Positions 24,200-33,304 of a stretch of 50,985 nt of DNA are shown here, piece after piece. Both the position numbers and the translations under genes were made by a program. Source of the DNA: CAYNYF01 sp964401385 (GTDB taxonomy: Bacteria; Planctomycetota; Phycisphaerae; SM23-33); the NCBI GenBank assembly GCA_964401385.1, contig CAYNYF010000026.1:1-50985 (forward strand), in the 5' to 3' direction. Within the stretch, counting starts at the first letter, position 1, and each line of letters begins with the position of its first letter. The notes under the pieces are model-generated. The model worked only from the letters and a program-made list of their open reading frames with translations, ran no database searches and was not told the DNA's origin.

Positions 24200-25606
24200 T
24201 CACTTGCCCACGCAGAAGCGGGCAAAGATCGCGGACAGCACGTCTTCGGTGAAGACCTCCCCGGTCAATTCCCGCAGACAGTGTAGCCCGGCCCGCAGCT
24301 CCACGGCTAGAAGCTCGGCCACGTCGGCGATCTGGCCGGCGGAGGCGAGCAGGTCGACGGCCCGCCGGGCCGCGTCCGCGGCGTCGGCAATGCCTCGGCG
24401 CTGGCGCTCGTGCAGGAGCAGCCGCCCCGGCTGCGGCGCCGACAGGCCGTCCAGCGCGCCCGCCAGGTGCCGCCGCAGCCGCTCCAGCCCGTCCCCGCCG
24501 GCGGCGCTGACGGGCAGGATTTCGCGCCGGAAGCTCCGCCGCAGCCGCCCGAGACGCGCCTCCAGGTCGGGCGGAAGGTCGATCTTGTTGGCCAGGACCA
24601 TGACCGGCGCCCGGCGGTTCAGGCCGGCGACCTCCCCCAACAGCGACAGGTCCGGCCGGTGATCGTCCAGGGCGGCGTCGACGACGAACAGCACGACCTC
24701 GGCGGCGGCGACGGCGTCGCGGGCGGCGTTGGTGGCGTCGCGGACGAGCGGGTCGGTCGAGGCGGCCAGCCCGGCCGCGTCCAGAAGCATCACCTCCGCC
24801 CCCCCCGGAAGCTGCGCCGGGGCCGACAGCACGTCACGCGTGGTGCCGGCGAGGGCCGAGACGATCGCCCGGTCCACCCCGCTCAGCGCGTTCAGCAGCG
24901 AGCTCTTGCCGGCGTTGGGGGCGCCGGCAATGGCGACCTTGGGCTCGGCCGAGGCCGGCTGCCAACTGCCCGCCCCGCCCAGGGCGGCGTTCAGCTCGGC
25001 GCCGACGGCCGCGATCTTTCCGGACAGCTCGCCCGGCGGGCAAAGCTCCAGATTCTCGTCGGCAAAGTCGATGCTGGCTTCGGCTATCGCCAGGGCTTCG
25101 GTGAGGGCCTCGGCCGCCGGGCGGCAGAGCCGCGCCAGGGCCCCGTCCAGCATGCCGACGGCCGAGCGCAAGTGGGCGTCGGCCTCGGCGTCGACGATGT
25201 CGGCAACGGCCTCGGCCGAGGAAAGGTCCAGCCGCCCGCTGAAGAACGCCCTGGCGGTGAACTCGCCCGGGGCGGCCTGGCGGGCGCCGGCGGACAGCAG
25301 GGCCGCGCGCACGACGTCCGCGACGACCGCCCCGGGCACGTGCAGCTCCACCACGTCCTGACGGGTGTAGCTCCGCGGCCCGCGGAACAGGTACAGCCGG
25401 GCCGGGGCCGTCAGCGCGACCGGCGCCTTCGGCGCCACTGCCCCGGCCAACGCCCGAAAGCCCGGCAGTTCATCCACCGCGCGCGGCGGCTCGAAGACGC
25501 CGGCGGCCAGGGCGATCGCCTCCGGCCCGGAGAGCCTGACGATGGACCGCCCGGCCGGGCCGGCGGCGGAGCTGACGGCCACGATGGTATCGTCGGCGCG
25601 AAACAT
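24200..25606 (-). CDS. mnmE: tRNA modification GTPase MnmE
   Basis: A 468-residue GTPase that with MnmG modifies the wobble uridine of certain tRNAs. The N-terminal folate-binding domain (about 1-120) has TIVAVSSAAGPAGRSIVRLSG and GEFTARAFFSGRLDLSSAEAVADIVDA. The G domain has GAPNAGKSSLLNAL (P-loop), GTTRD, LANKID (G4), and the C-terminal K-loop/zinc-like motif ends RFCVGK, the family FCIGK. The switch II motif reads DAAGL and the usual DTAGIR is missing, so the segment is divergent, as often seen in planctomycetes. On the minus strand TATAGT at 25617-25622 is a possible -10 very close to the ATG. Confidence 0.95.
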   Translation of the reverse strand: MFRADDTIVAVSSAAGPAGRSIVRLSGPEAIALAAGVFEPPRAVDELPGFRALAGAVAPKAPVALTAPARLYLFRGPRSYTRQDVVELHVPGAVVADVVRAALLSAGARQAAPGEFTARAFFSGRLDLSSAEAVADIVDAEADAHLRSAVGMLDGALARLCRPAAEALTEALAIAEASIDFADENLELCPPGELSGKIAAVGAELNAALGGAGSWQPASAEPKVAIAGAPNAGKSSLLNALSGVDRAIVSALAGTTRDVLSAPAQLPGGAEVMLLDAAGLAASTDPLVRDATNAARDAVAAAEVVLFVVDAALDDHRPDLSLLGEVAGLNRRAPVMVLANKIDLPPDLEARLGRLRRSFRREILPVSAAGGDGLERLRRHLAGALDGLSAPQPGRLLLHERQRRGIADAADAARRAVDLLASAGQIADVAELLAVELRAGLHCLRELTGEVFTEDVLSAIFARFCVGK

Positions 25607-25772
25607 CTCGCCTTCAACTATACCGCCTCGCCGGGATCGGGCGATACCCCCGCGGCGCCGATGGCGCCGACCTTGACACGCCCCGCCCGCTTCTGCGAGA
25701 CTTCCCCCTCGCCCAGCGGTTTCAAGTGATAGTCACCGAAAAGAGTGGTCCTCATGGATTTGGGAGTGCGTG

Positions 25773-27299
25773 ATGAAAGCCCGGATTTGCACTTTTGCCT
25801 ATGTGGCCGCGGCCGGCGCCGCGTTCCTGGCGTGGGGCGCCTCCGCCCTGGCCGGCGTCAACGACGTGAAGGTCACCACCGACACCAGCATTGACTGTTC
25901 CAGCATCCAGTCGATCGCCCGCGACCTGTACAAGAACTACAAGAGCGACCAGGAAAAGGCCATCGCCACCTGGTACTTCGTTCGCCGCATGCACTTCCAC
26001 TGGCCGCACATCCCCACGTGGAACTCCATCGACCTCATCAACAGCTACGGCTTCGCCCTGTGCGGGCACCAGTCCACCATGCTCTGCCAGATCGCCAACG
26101 CCGGCGGGCTGAAGGCGCGGACGATGCACCTGCCCGGGCACGTCATCGCCGAGATCAACTACGACGGCGCCTGGCACATGTTCGACTGCCAGGTGGGCTG
26201 GTACGCCCTCAACCGGAAGGGCAAGGTCGCCAGTTGCGCCGAGATGAAGGCCGACCCCACCCTCGTCACCGACGCCGTCAAGGAGAACCGCGCGTCCAAG
26301 CCGTACTTCCAGTGCCGCGACGACCCCCGCGGCGGGACCAACTACGCCGCCAAGGCCCGCGCCGGGCGGATCGTGCCGCCTCCGAAGAATCGGCTGATCG
26401 TCAACCTGCGCCGCGGCGAGTCCATCACCCGCCTCTGGGGCAACGAGTCCAAGCCCTGGTTCCCATTGAAGAACGACCGCGGCTTCGTTTCGCCCCGGCA
26501 CAGCTGCACCGGCCAGGGCATCGACACCAACGACCCGGTCAACTGGCCGTACTGGAGGACCTACGCCAAGGTCAGCCGGAGGGACGGCGACCGCGTTATC
26601 TACGGCATCAAGCGCTACTACGGCAACGGGCGCATGGTCTACCAGCCGGACCTGGCGACCGAGGCCTTCACCAAGGGCCTGGCCAAGGACGGCGCGATCA
26701 ACGTCGCACAAACGGGCAACGGCCGGGCCGGGCCGAAGCTTCATCCGGCCGAGGCGGGCAAGCCAGCCTCGGTGACGTTTGAGATTCACTGCCCGTACAT
26801 CGCGACGGACGCCTGGCTGGACGCCAAGGCCCTGCGCAAGGGCGCCGACGACGTGCTGGCGATCCACGCCCGTCCAGGCAACCGCGGCGGCTGGAAGGAG
26901 ATCTACCGCGCCGACGAGACCGGCAGATTCGCGATCAACAAGCTGCCTCTCAAGGAACACGCCTGGCAGCAGCACAAGTTTTTGGTGCGACTGGAGATGC
27001 GGGCCGGAGCCGCCCCGACCGACGTGGGCCTCGGCTGGCTTCGGATCACTACCGTCTTCATGAACAACATGTACGCCCTGCCGTACTTCAAGCCCGGAAA
27101 GAACACCATCAAGCTCACCGCGGCCGAGGGGACGGACCTGAAGAAAAACAAGCTCACCCTCGAGTACGCCTGGGAAGAGCAGGGCAAGGAAAAGACTCTC
27201 ACCAAGACGATCACCAAGCTGCCGTTCCAGACCACCGTCGAGGTGGGCGGCAAGGAGCTGCCGCGGATGAAGCACGTGAAGCTCTCGGTCGCGCCGTGA
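25773..27299 (+). CDS. Secreted transglutaminase-like protein
   Basis: A 508-residue exported protein. The signal peptide ends in ASALAGVND. A transglutaminase-like core (about 40-150) has a Cys-His-Asp triad: Cys97 in GFALCGHQS, His123 in LPGHVIAEI and Asp138 in AWHMFDC. The rest is beta-rich, with no named domain. Planctomycete transglutaminase-like proteins are often proteases or peptide cross-linkers. GGGAG lies 6 nt before the ATG; a GTG codon just upstream is in frame but less likely. A perfect TTGACA at 25673-25678 could be its -35, but the -10 is weak. Downstream is the pseudopilin-like gene, 40 bp away. Confidence 0.82.
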   Translation: MKARICTFAYVAAAGAAFLAWGASALAGVNDVKVTTDTSIDCSSIQSIARDLYKNYKSDQEKAIATWYFVRRMHFHWPHIPTWNSIDLINSYGFALCGHQSTMLCQIANAGGLKARTMHLPGHVIAEINYDGAWHMFDCQVGWYALNRKGKVASCAEMKADPTLVTDAVKENRASKPYFQCRDDPRGGTNYAAKARAGRIVPPPKNRLIVNLRRGESITRLWGNESKPWFPLKNDRGFVSPRHSCTGQGIDTNDPVNWPYWRTYAKVSRRDGDRVIYGIKRYYGNGRMVYQPDLATEAFTKGLAKDGAINVAQTGNGRAGPKLHPAEAGKPASVTFEIHCPYIATDAWLDAKALRKGADDVLAIHARPGNRGGWKEIYRADETGRFAINKLPLKEHAWQQHKFLVRLEMRAGAAPTDVGLGWLRITTVFMNNMYALPYFKPGKNTIKLTAAEGTDLKKNKLTLEYAWEEQGKEKTLTKTITKLPFQTTVEVGGKELPRMKHVKLSVAP

Positions 27300-27339
27300 T
27301 CCGCTCGGCCGGGGGGCAAGTCAGGGGAAAGGACGGGAC

Positions 27340-27984
27340 ATGGACGAGACGCCGCCGACTGCCACGCCGGTTGAGCGGGACGCTCCGTCGCCGGACGGGT
27401 TCACCCGGGCCGAGCTGGCGGCGGTCGGGACGGTCCTGGGGGCTTGCTGCATCGGCTTTCTGCTGATAACGCTGCTGCCGTTTCTGGTGAGCCCGGCGCT
27501 GATACCGACGCTTCTGCGCGCCCGTCAGGATGGCGGGCGCGCGGCCTGCCGGAACAACCTCCACGCGATTGGCCGGGCGATGCACCTCTACATGAGCGTC
27601 TATGACGGCCAGGCGCCGCCGGATCTGGAGAGCCTGGTGAAGGGCGGATATGTTGCGGGCAAGGCCTTGAAGTGCCCCAGCGCCAAGACCGCCCGGGGCT
27701 GCGACTACTTCTATTACTGCCGCGGACGGCCAGACGAACTCGCCCTGCCGGGGGAGACCATGGTCGCCTGCGATTTCGCAGACAACCACCGCCGCCGCGG
27801 CGGCGGGCGGAACGTCCTCTACGCCGACGGCAGCGTCGCCTGGCGGCGCGAGGCGGAGTTCGCGGCCGAGGTGCACAAGCGCCAGAACCAGCCCTTCGCC
27901 ATCTGGCTGAAAATGGCAGGCGACTCCGTGACGCCGCCCATGCCCCGCCTGCCATCTGGCGGGCAGGCCGGCGCGCGGGACTAA
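27340..27984 (+). CDS. Degenerate pseudopilin with DUF1559-like tail
   Basis: A 214-residue protein. Residues about 19-60 (GFTRAELAAVGTVLGACCIG) match the prepilin pattern GFTLIEL: Gly at -1, Phe at +1, Thr at +2 and Glu at +5 are kept, while the hydrophobic stretch is altered. The body keeps the NNLHAIGRAMHLYMSVYDGQAPPDLESLVKGGYV pilin-like segment, the zinc/His-rich DNHRRRGGGRNVLYADGSV tail of planctomycete DUF1559 proteins. It could be cleaved by a prepilin peptidase. The C-terminus (RLPSGGQAGARD) is encoded by a family B palindrome that reaches the stop codon, so an insertion may have changed the end of the protein. Confidence 0.75.
   Translation: MDETPPTATPVERDAPSPDGFTRAELAAVGTVLGACCIGFLLITLLPFLVSPALIPTLLRARQDGGRAACRNNLHAIGRAMHLYMSVYDGQAPPDLESLVKGGYVAGKALKCPSAKTARGCDYFYYCRGRPDELALPGETMVACDFADNHRRRGGGRNVLYADGSVAWRREAEFAAEVHKRQNQPFAIWLKMAGDSVTPPMPRLPSGGQAGARD
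27947..27980. repeat. Family B palindrome at the end of the pseudopilin gene
   Basis: GCCTGCC-ATCTGGCG-GGCAGGC followed by CGGCGCGCGGGAC, nearly identical to 17934-17968. It supplies the last codons of the pseudopilin gene, just before the stop at 27984, in a 15-bp convergent junction with the symporter gene. Confidence 0.82.
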
Positions 27985-27999
27985 CGCCCCGGCGCCCGC

Positions 28000-29400
28000 T
28001 CACGCCGGCGCGCGAGCGCGATTCAGCCTGGCGGCGAAGGTGAGGACGATCCAGAAGGCGACCGCGGCGGTGGCGATGAGGAAGACCGGCCCGGCCCCCA
28101 CGGTCGCCAGCAGCGGAATCGCCGCGGAGGTCCACAGCCCGCCGCCCATGAACGGCTCGTGCAACAGTTGCTTGGAGGCGAAGGCGTCGGCCGCGGGGGT
28201 CTCGTAGTCGGGGTCGACCACGCGCAGCAGCAGCAAGCCGGTGGCCGTCACGCCCATGGACTGACCCATCTCCGCGATCGACCGCTCGAACCACGCGTCC
28301 GGCAGCATCCGCCTGGCCAGCACGACGACGCAGAAGACGTTCCAGGCGATCGCGGCCGCCACGATGATGAAAAACGGACCCAGTGAAGGGATCATCGCCC
28401 GGATGTTGATGGTGGCAATCGCCGCCACCACCAGGAAGTCGAGGGCGCTGTTCTGAATGCGGCGGGTCAGGCCCAGGTCGATCAGGCGGTGCCTGTCGAA
28501 GCGCTCCTCCAGGATCTGGACGATCAGCCCGCCCAGCATGCACAGCGGGAACAGCGGGAAGCTGTCCATGATTCGGCAAAACGCGGCGCCCGCGCCGACC
28601 CCCCAGTCGAGGGCAAGCAGGCTCCGCTGTACCAGCCAGCCGAGCGCCAGCAGGCCCTGCTGCATGAAGTATCCCAGCAGGATGGCGGCGCCCACGATCA
28701 CCAGGTGGAGCGTGAACGACTCGATCGCGTCGGCCGAGACCGTCAGCTTGCCGGCGCTGGGCCGGCGGTCCACCGGAATCACCCCGATGGTGTCGTCTTC
28801 GGGCACGTCTTGCGGGTCCTGCCGGCGGACGGTGTATCCCCGGCGGGTCGCCCAGTTGACCAGGACCATGCCGACGACGATGGCGCTGATGATTCCGGCC
28901 GTGGCGCTGGCCAGGCCGAAGTCCTTTCCTTCCGGCCAGCCGAGCTTCGCGAACACCGGCCCCATCCCGCCGGCGGTGCCGTGACCGCCCTCGAAGCCGA
29001 CCGGTATGATCCCGCCGAACATCGCCGAGACGCCGAACAGCGGGCCCAGCAGCGCCAGCACCAGCCCTACGCCGACGACGTACTGCCCCCAGGCCACGAC
29101 CTGGCCGTAGGCCAGTTGCGGGCCCGCCCGCCGCCACAGCGTGGAGAACTTCGGCAGCTTCACCCCCAGAAACAGGCAGGCGAAGACGACGTTGATCAGG
29201 AGGCCGGGCAGCTTTCCCCAGCCGGCCGTCCAGGCCTCCGGCACGGTCCCGCCCGTAGCGGAGGCGATCTGGAGAACCGCCAGCCCCAGGAGGCCCCCGA
29301 TCACGCAGGAGGGAAGGTAGAGCTTGCGAAGCAGGCGAACCCGCATCCGCAGGAGATGTCCCAGCCCAAGCAGCACGCACAACCCGACGAAGGATAGCAC
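28000..29400 (-). CDS. Sodium/glutamate symporter family protein (GltS-like)
   Basis: A 466-residue inner-membrane transporter with about ten hydrophobic segments. The GltS hallmark GGIIPVGFEGGHGTAGGMGPVF is present at about 130-150, with a second repeat later (LTRRIQNSALDFLVVAAIATINI) as expected for this inverted-repeat fold. The loop at about 210-240 is Asp/Pro/Arg rich and longer than in E. coli GltS. The known substrate of the family is glutamate with sodium; other dicarboxylates cannot be excluded. It is convergent with the pseudopilin gene and has its own promoter (29437-29465). Confidence 0.85.
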   Translation of the reverse strand: MLSFVGLCVLLGLGHLLRMRVRLLRKLYLPSCVIGGLLGLAVLQIASATGGTVPEAWTAGWGKLPGLLINVVFACLFLGVKLPKFSTLWRRAGPQLAYGQVVAWGQYVVGVGLVLALLGPLFGVSAMFGGIIPVGFEGGHGTAGGMGPVFAKLGWPEGKDFGLASATAGIISAIVVGMVLVNWATRRGYTVRRQDPQDVPEDDTIGVIPVDRRPSAGKLTVSADAIESFTLHLVIVGAAILLGYFMQQGLLALGWLVQRSLLALDWGVGAGAAFCRIMDSFPLFPLCMLGGLIVQILEERFDRHRLIDLGLTRRIQNSALDFLVVAAIATINIRAMIPSLGPFFIIVAAAIAWNVFCVVVLARRMLPDAWFERSIAEMGQSMGVTATGLLLLRVVDPDYETPAADAFASKQLLHEPFMGGGLWTSAAIPLLATVGAGPVFLIATAAVAFWIVLTFAARLNRARAPA

Positions 29401-29436
29401 TTCGTTGCTCCCTGATTTCGACTCGGCCGAGCGGGC

Positions 29437-29465
29437 ATGTTACAGGGGCCGGGAGCCGTTGCCAA
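29437..29465 (-). promoter_or_regulatory. Sigma70-like promoter for the GltS-like gene
   Basis: On the minus strand TTGGCA (29460-29465) and TAACAT (29437-29442) are separated by 17 nt. This predicts transcription from about 29430, a 30-nt leader before the ATG at 29400. Confidence 0.5.
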
Positions 29466-29597
29466 GACTTCGACCCCGCCCGGCGCGGGCTTCTTTGGGC
29501 TTGGCGGGCCGCCCGCGGCCGGTTACGCTCCTGGCGAAACTGCCCGCCAGACGCCGGGTTGACCTTACGGAGCGCGCAGAGAACGAGGAGATGACAA

Positions 29598-31910
29598 GTG
29601 AGGATACGCCGGCCCGCCATTTACGGCATCGCGCTTGCGCTGAGCGGGATGCTCGCCTGTCTCCAGCCCGCCCGCGGAGATGCTCTCAGCGAGACCTTCG
29701 GCCTGAGCGGGAACCGCGCCTGCACGCATCCGGGCAAGCTGGCCATCGTGAAGGTCAAGGCAGGGACGGTGGTCCGGGTGGACCTGTCGGACATCCCCGG
29801 CGGGGCGAAGGTCCACCATGCCTCATTGATCATGCACCGCCAGAGAAAGGGCCTGGAGGACCGCCAGAGCCAGTGGCTCCGGCCGGTGCTGGTGTACGCC
29901 CTGCCGGCCGGCGCCGACGAGTTGCCCGAGGGCGCCAAGCCGCTGCAATTCGAAGCCCCCTGGTACCGCGGCCTCGACGTCACCGAGGCGGCAGCGAAGG
30001 CCGTGGCCGCCAAGGCCGGAAAGATCGACTTCCTGGTCAAGGAGTTCTACAGGTGGATACACGCGACCACTGAACTGCGCGTCACCTTTGAAGGCAAGGC
30101 GGGCGACGTCCCCCAGCAGGTTACGGGCGTGCGTGCATTCCACAGCGGCGGTAACACCTTCATCACCTTCAAGGAGATCGAGAAGATCGTCGAGAAGGAT
30201 GAGATCACCATCGGCGAGCTGCGGCGGATTCGCGGAGAGCTTCTCCAGCGAGAGAAAACGCGGAAGCTCCGCTATCGCGTTCTCCGCCACATTAGGCCGA
30301 TCACCGCCGGCACCGCCGGTGAGGCGAGGATTCTCGCCGACCTCGTCCCGCTGAGCTGCGCCAACCTCGACGGCGGGCTGGGCCACTGGGGCCGGAAGGA
30401 CGAGATCCAGAACCGTTTCGTGATCGAGCCGGGCAAGGGCAAGCTGCCCTGGGGCACCGGCCTGTACGTGCACACCACCACCGAAGACGGCGGGAGCTTC
30501 CACTACGCCGTGGTCACCGTCATCAACGGGCGGGCGAACCTGAAGGACTTCTCGCCCGCCAACGCCCCGCCCGCGGCCGTGAAGGAGAAGGCCAGCCCGT
30601 ATCCGGTTCCCGTCCTGCAACTGGACGTCGTCGACGAGAAGGGCCAATTCGGAGGCGCCCGCAAGGGGGCGCGGGTGCGGCTGTACGTCACCTGGAACGC
30701 CGAGCCGTACACCAACCTGCCGAACATGGCGTACAACTGGTGCGTCGCCATCGACGAAAAGAAACTGGCCAAGCCCGCCCCGCTGGGGCTGTACCTGCAC
30801 GAGTGGGCCGGCACGCACGTGCGCACGACGTGGTCCTGGCCGGGCGGGCGGACGGGCATCCTCGTGACCGGCAACGACCACCCGCCGCAGACGTGGTGGT
30901 ACGGCTGGCACGAGGCCAAGTGGACCTCCCGCTCGTGGGGGACCGGCAAGGTGCACAACTACACCGAGCGGCGGGTGCTGGCGTTCATGGATTGGGTCGC
31001 CACGCAGTGGCCGGTGGACGCCAACCGCGTCTTCGCCGCCGGCGGCTCGATGGGCGGGGCGGGCGTCTACACCTTCTGCTTGCGCCAGGGCGAGCGGTTC
31101 GCCATGGTCTCCGGCAACGTCGGCATCGCCAACTGGACCATCCGCGCGCATTTCACCACGTCCCTGGAGCTGTGCACCGGCTACCTGAAATGGAACACGC
31201 CCACCTCCGACGCGGCCACCGTCGCCGACCGCGTGAACGTGACCAAGTGGCTCCACGACAACCCCACCGTGGAAACGCCCTTCCTCAACTGCGGCAACGG
31301 CAAGAACGATCACGGCATCGGCTGGCCCCAGGCCCGGGGCTTCTTCCGCGCCCTCCAGGAAACCAAGCGCCCCCACGCCGCCCACTGGGGCCTTTACGGG
31401 CACGGCACCGGCGGGGTGAGCCTGCGGATCGACGAGAGGCGGTCGCAAGCCTTCCGGCTGGACCAGACGCTGCCGGCCTTCACCAATTGCAGCCTGGACG
31501 GCGACATCGGAACGGCCACGAGGCTGAAGACGCCGACCACCTCCAAGAGGCGCGACGGGCAGGTCGCCAAGGACATCTACGACGGCGATTCCGAAGGCTA
31601 CTACAACGCGCACCTGCGGTGGGAAACGGACGAGGAGAAGGTCATCGACATGCCGAAGACCTGGCAGATGACCTTCCTACTGGACAAGTGGTGCAAGGCC
31701 GAGAAGTGCACCGTGGACGTCACCCCGCGGCGTTTGCAAAAGTTCGCCGTCAAGCCGGCAGCGAAGTTCAAGTGGACCAACGTTTCCGTCGCCGACGGCA
31801 AGCAGATCCAGTCCGGCACGGCCGAGGCGGACAAAGATGGACTAGTGACGATGAAGGACGTCATCGTCATGAAGACCGGAAGCACGGTTCGCCTGGCGCC
31901 GGCGGAATAA
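29598..31910 (+). CDS. Secreted alpha/beta hydrolase-like protein
   Basis: A 770-residue exported protein with a GTG start preceded by GAGGAG 7 nt upstream. The signal peptide ends ACLQPARGDA. The N-terminal 200 residues are beta-rich (DNRLRE/discoidin-like pattern: GGAKVHHASLIMHRQ). A helical region follows. The hydrolase core has the nucleophile elbow AAGGSMGGAGVYTF with Ser484, preceded by WVATQWPVDANRVFAAG; C-terminal to it is a beta domain ending TVRLAPAE. The family is broad (PHB depolymerase, acetyl esterase); the large N-terminal region is unusual. It is followed by the uroporphyrinogen decarboxylase-like gene after 23 bp. Confidence 0.75.
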   Translation: MRIRRPAIYGIALALSGMLACLQPARGDALSETFGLSGNRACTHPGKLAIVKVKAGTVVRVDLSDIPGGAKVHHASLIMHRQRKGLEDRQSQWLRPVLVYALPAGADELPEGAKPLQFEAPWYRGLDVTEAAAKAVAAKAGKIDFLVKEFYRWIHATTELRVTFEGKAGDVPQQVTGVRAFHSGGNTFITFKEIEKIVEKDEITIGELRRIRGELLQREKTRKLRYRVLRHIRPITAGTAGEARILADLVPLSCANLDGGLGHWGRKDEIQNRFVIEPGKGKLPWGTGLYVHTTTEDGGSFHYAVVTVINGRANLKDFSPANAPPAAVKEKASPYPVPVLQLDVVDEKGQFGGARKGARVRLYVTWNAEPYTNLPNMAYNWCVAIDEKKLAKPAPLGLYLHEWAGTHVRTTWSWPGGRTGILVTGNDHPPQTWWYGWHEAKWTSRSWGTGKVHNYTERRVLAFMDWVATQWPVDANRVFAAGGSMGGAGVYTFCLRQGERFAMVSGNVGIANWTIRAHFTTSLELCTGYLKWNTPTSDAATVADRVNVTKWLHDNPTVETPFLNCGNGKNDHGIGWPQARGFFRALQETKRPHAAHWGLYGHGTGGVSLRIDERRSQAFRLDQTLPAFTNCSLDGDIGTATRLKTPTTSKRRDGQVAKDIYDGDSEGYYNAHLRWETDEEKVIDMPKTWQMTFLLDKWCKAEKCTVDVTPRRLQKFAVKPAAKFKWTNVSVADGKQIQSGTAEADKDGLVTMKDVIVMKTGSTVRLAPAE

Positions 31911-31933
31911 TTTCTGCGGAAAGGAGTCGAACA

Positions 31934-32917
31934 TTGACCCGCCGAGGGCAGCCATACGGTTTCAGCCTGGCCGATTCGCTTCTGGCCGAGGTCGCCCAGA
32001 TCCCGCAGTCGCGGCTGCACACCGACGTCGACGCGATCTGCCGGGCCTACGAGGCCATTGTCCCGCTGGCGCAGCGCCTGGGGATCGAGAAGCCCCGGCC
32101 CGCCCTGGCGGGACTGGCCTACAACCACGTCTCCACGCTGGGCTGCAAGATCGTGATCGTCCCGGACGCTCCGGAACCGGCCGTCCTGCCCTGCATCCAC
32201 GAACCCGAGGACATCGACGCGCTCGTCGAGCCGGAAGATTACCTCTCGGAGGGCATCGTCCCGCAACGGCTGGAGATGCTCGAAAAGCTCAAGGCCCGCC
32301 GCCCCGAGGCGTCCGACCACATCGGGCACGATTACGAGGGTCCGATCACCACCGCGGTGCTGATGATGGGGCAGGCGTTCTTCCTGCTGGCCTACGACGA
32401 TCCGGCCCGCGCCCACCGTCTGCTGGACTTCTCCGTCCGCAGCGCCGTCAACTACGCGGCCGTGCTGCGGGCCCACCAGGGGCGCCCGGCGTTTCGTCCG
32501 GGCGGCGGCGGGTTCTGCGACGATTTTGGCGGCATCTTCCGCCCGGAGATGTTCAAGCGGTTCGTCGTGCCCTGCTGGGAGGCGATGTACCAGGGCATCC
32601 AGGCCACCACGCGCGGCCTGCACAGCGAGCTGCTCCGCGAAGAGCACCTGGAATTCCTGGCCGAGCTGGGCATCGACACCTTCGACCCGAGCTGCGATCA
32701 GTACCTCACGCCGGAGATGCTGCGACGGTCCTGTCCGGTCAAGTACACGCTTCGGATGTTCCCGGCCGAGGTCATGGTCCACTCGGCGGCGGAGCTGGTG
32801 GAAATGTACCGGCGGCGCGCGTCGTTCGAGCCGACGACGATCACTTTTTCGCTGTCCCGGGCGGTCGACGAGCCGAAGATCGCCGCGCTGCTGGAGGTGG
32901 CACGGGAGCTGGCATGA
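31934..32917 (+). CDS. Uroporphyrinogen decarboxylase family protein
   Basis: A 327-residue TIM-barrel protein starting at TTG, decided by AAGGAG 7 nt upstream and by the stop of the preceding gene; the longer open frame upstream overlaps that gene and is not coding. The sequence resembles URO-D/corrinoid methyltransferase-type proteins of anaerobes and planctomycetes: HTDVDAICRAYEAIVPLAQRLG, GPITTAVLMMGQAFFLLAYDDPARAHRLLDFS, GGGGFCDDFGGIFRPEMFKRFVVP, and TRGLHSELLREEHLEFLAELGID. It is unlikely to be the haem biosynthetic HemE; a methyl-group transfer role is more usual for this subfamily. Confidence 0.75.
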   Translation: MTRRGQPYGFSLADSLLAEVAQIPQSRLHTDVDAICRAYEAIVPLAQRLGIEKPRPALAGLAYNHVSTLGCKIVIVPDAPEPAVLPCIHEPEDIDALVEPEDYLSEGIVPQRLEMLEKLKARRPEASDHIGHDYEGPITTAVLMMGQAFFLLAYDDPARAHRLLDFSVRSAVNYAAVLRAHQGRPAFRPGGGGFCDDFGGIFRPEMFKRFVVPCWEAMYQGIQATTRGLHSELLREEHLEFLAELGIDTFDPSCDQYLTPEMLRRSCPVKYTLRMFPAEVMVHSAAELVEMYRRRASFEPTTITFSLSRAVDEPKIAALLEVARELA

Positions 32918-32950
32918 GCCGCCCGGGCAGGACTCGCGGAAATACGCGGG

Positions 32951-33304
32951 TCAGCCGCCCAGCGCCTGATCGACGCTGTCGTAGACGCCGAAGAGCTTGT
33001 TCAGGCGGGTCGTCTCCAACAACTGGCGCACCTGCGGGGTGGGGTTGACCAGCTTGATCTGGCCGTGATGATGGCGGCACTTGAGATGTCCGAAGATGAC
33101 CGCGCTCAGCCCGGCCGAGGAGATGAAGTCCATCTCGCTCAGATCCAGCGCGATCACGGGCACGCGCTGGGCGGCCAGCTCCTCCAGGCTCGTCCGCAGC
33201 CGCTCCGCGTCGGCCATGGCGACGGAGCCGGAGACCTTCACCACCGCGGCATCGCCCTGCCTGGACACCTGCAAGTCAAGCGGTCTGCGCCCGGATGGAG
33301 TCAT
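32951..33304 (-). CDS. STAS domain anti-anti-sigma factor (SpoIIAA-like)
   Basis: A 117-residue STAS domain protein. The phosphorylation loop is MDFISSAGLSAVIF, with the conserved Ser in the DxSSAGL position. In the partner-switch model the dephosphorylated form binds the anti-sigma kinase and frees its target. It overlaps the upstream HATPase gene by 4 bp (ATGA), so translation is coupled. It is the second STAS protein in the module. Confidence 0.9.
   Translation of the reverse strand: MTPSGRRPLDLQVSRQGDAAVVKVSGSVAMADAERLRTSLEELAAQRVPVIALDLSEMDFISSAGLSAVIFGHLKCRHHHGQIKLVNPTPQVRQLLETTRLNKLFGVYDSVDQALGG

Noticed and set aside
30740..31933. Upstream extension of the uroporphyrinogen decarboxylase-like frame.
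   Set aside because: It overlaps the alpha/beta hydrolase gene; the TTG at 31934 with AAGGAG is a better start.
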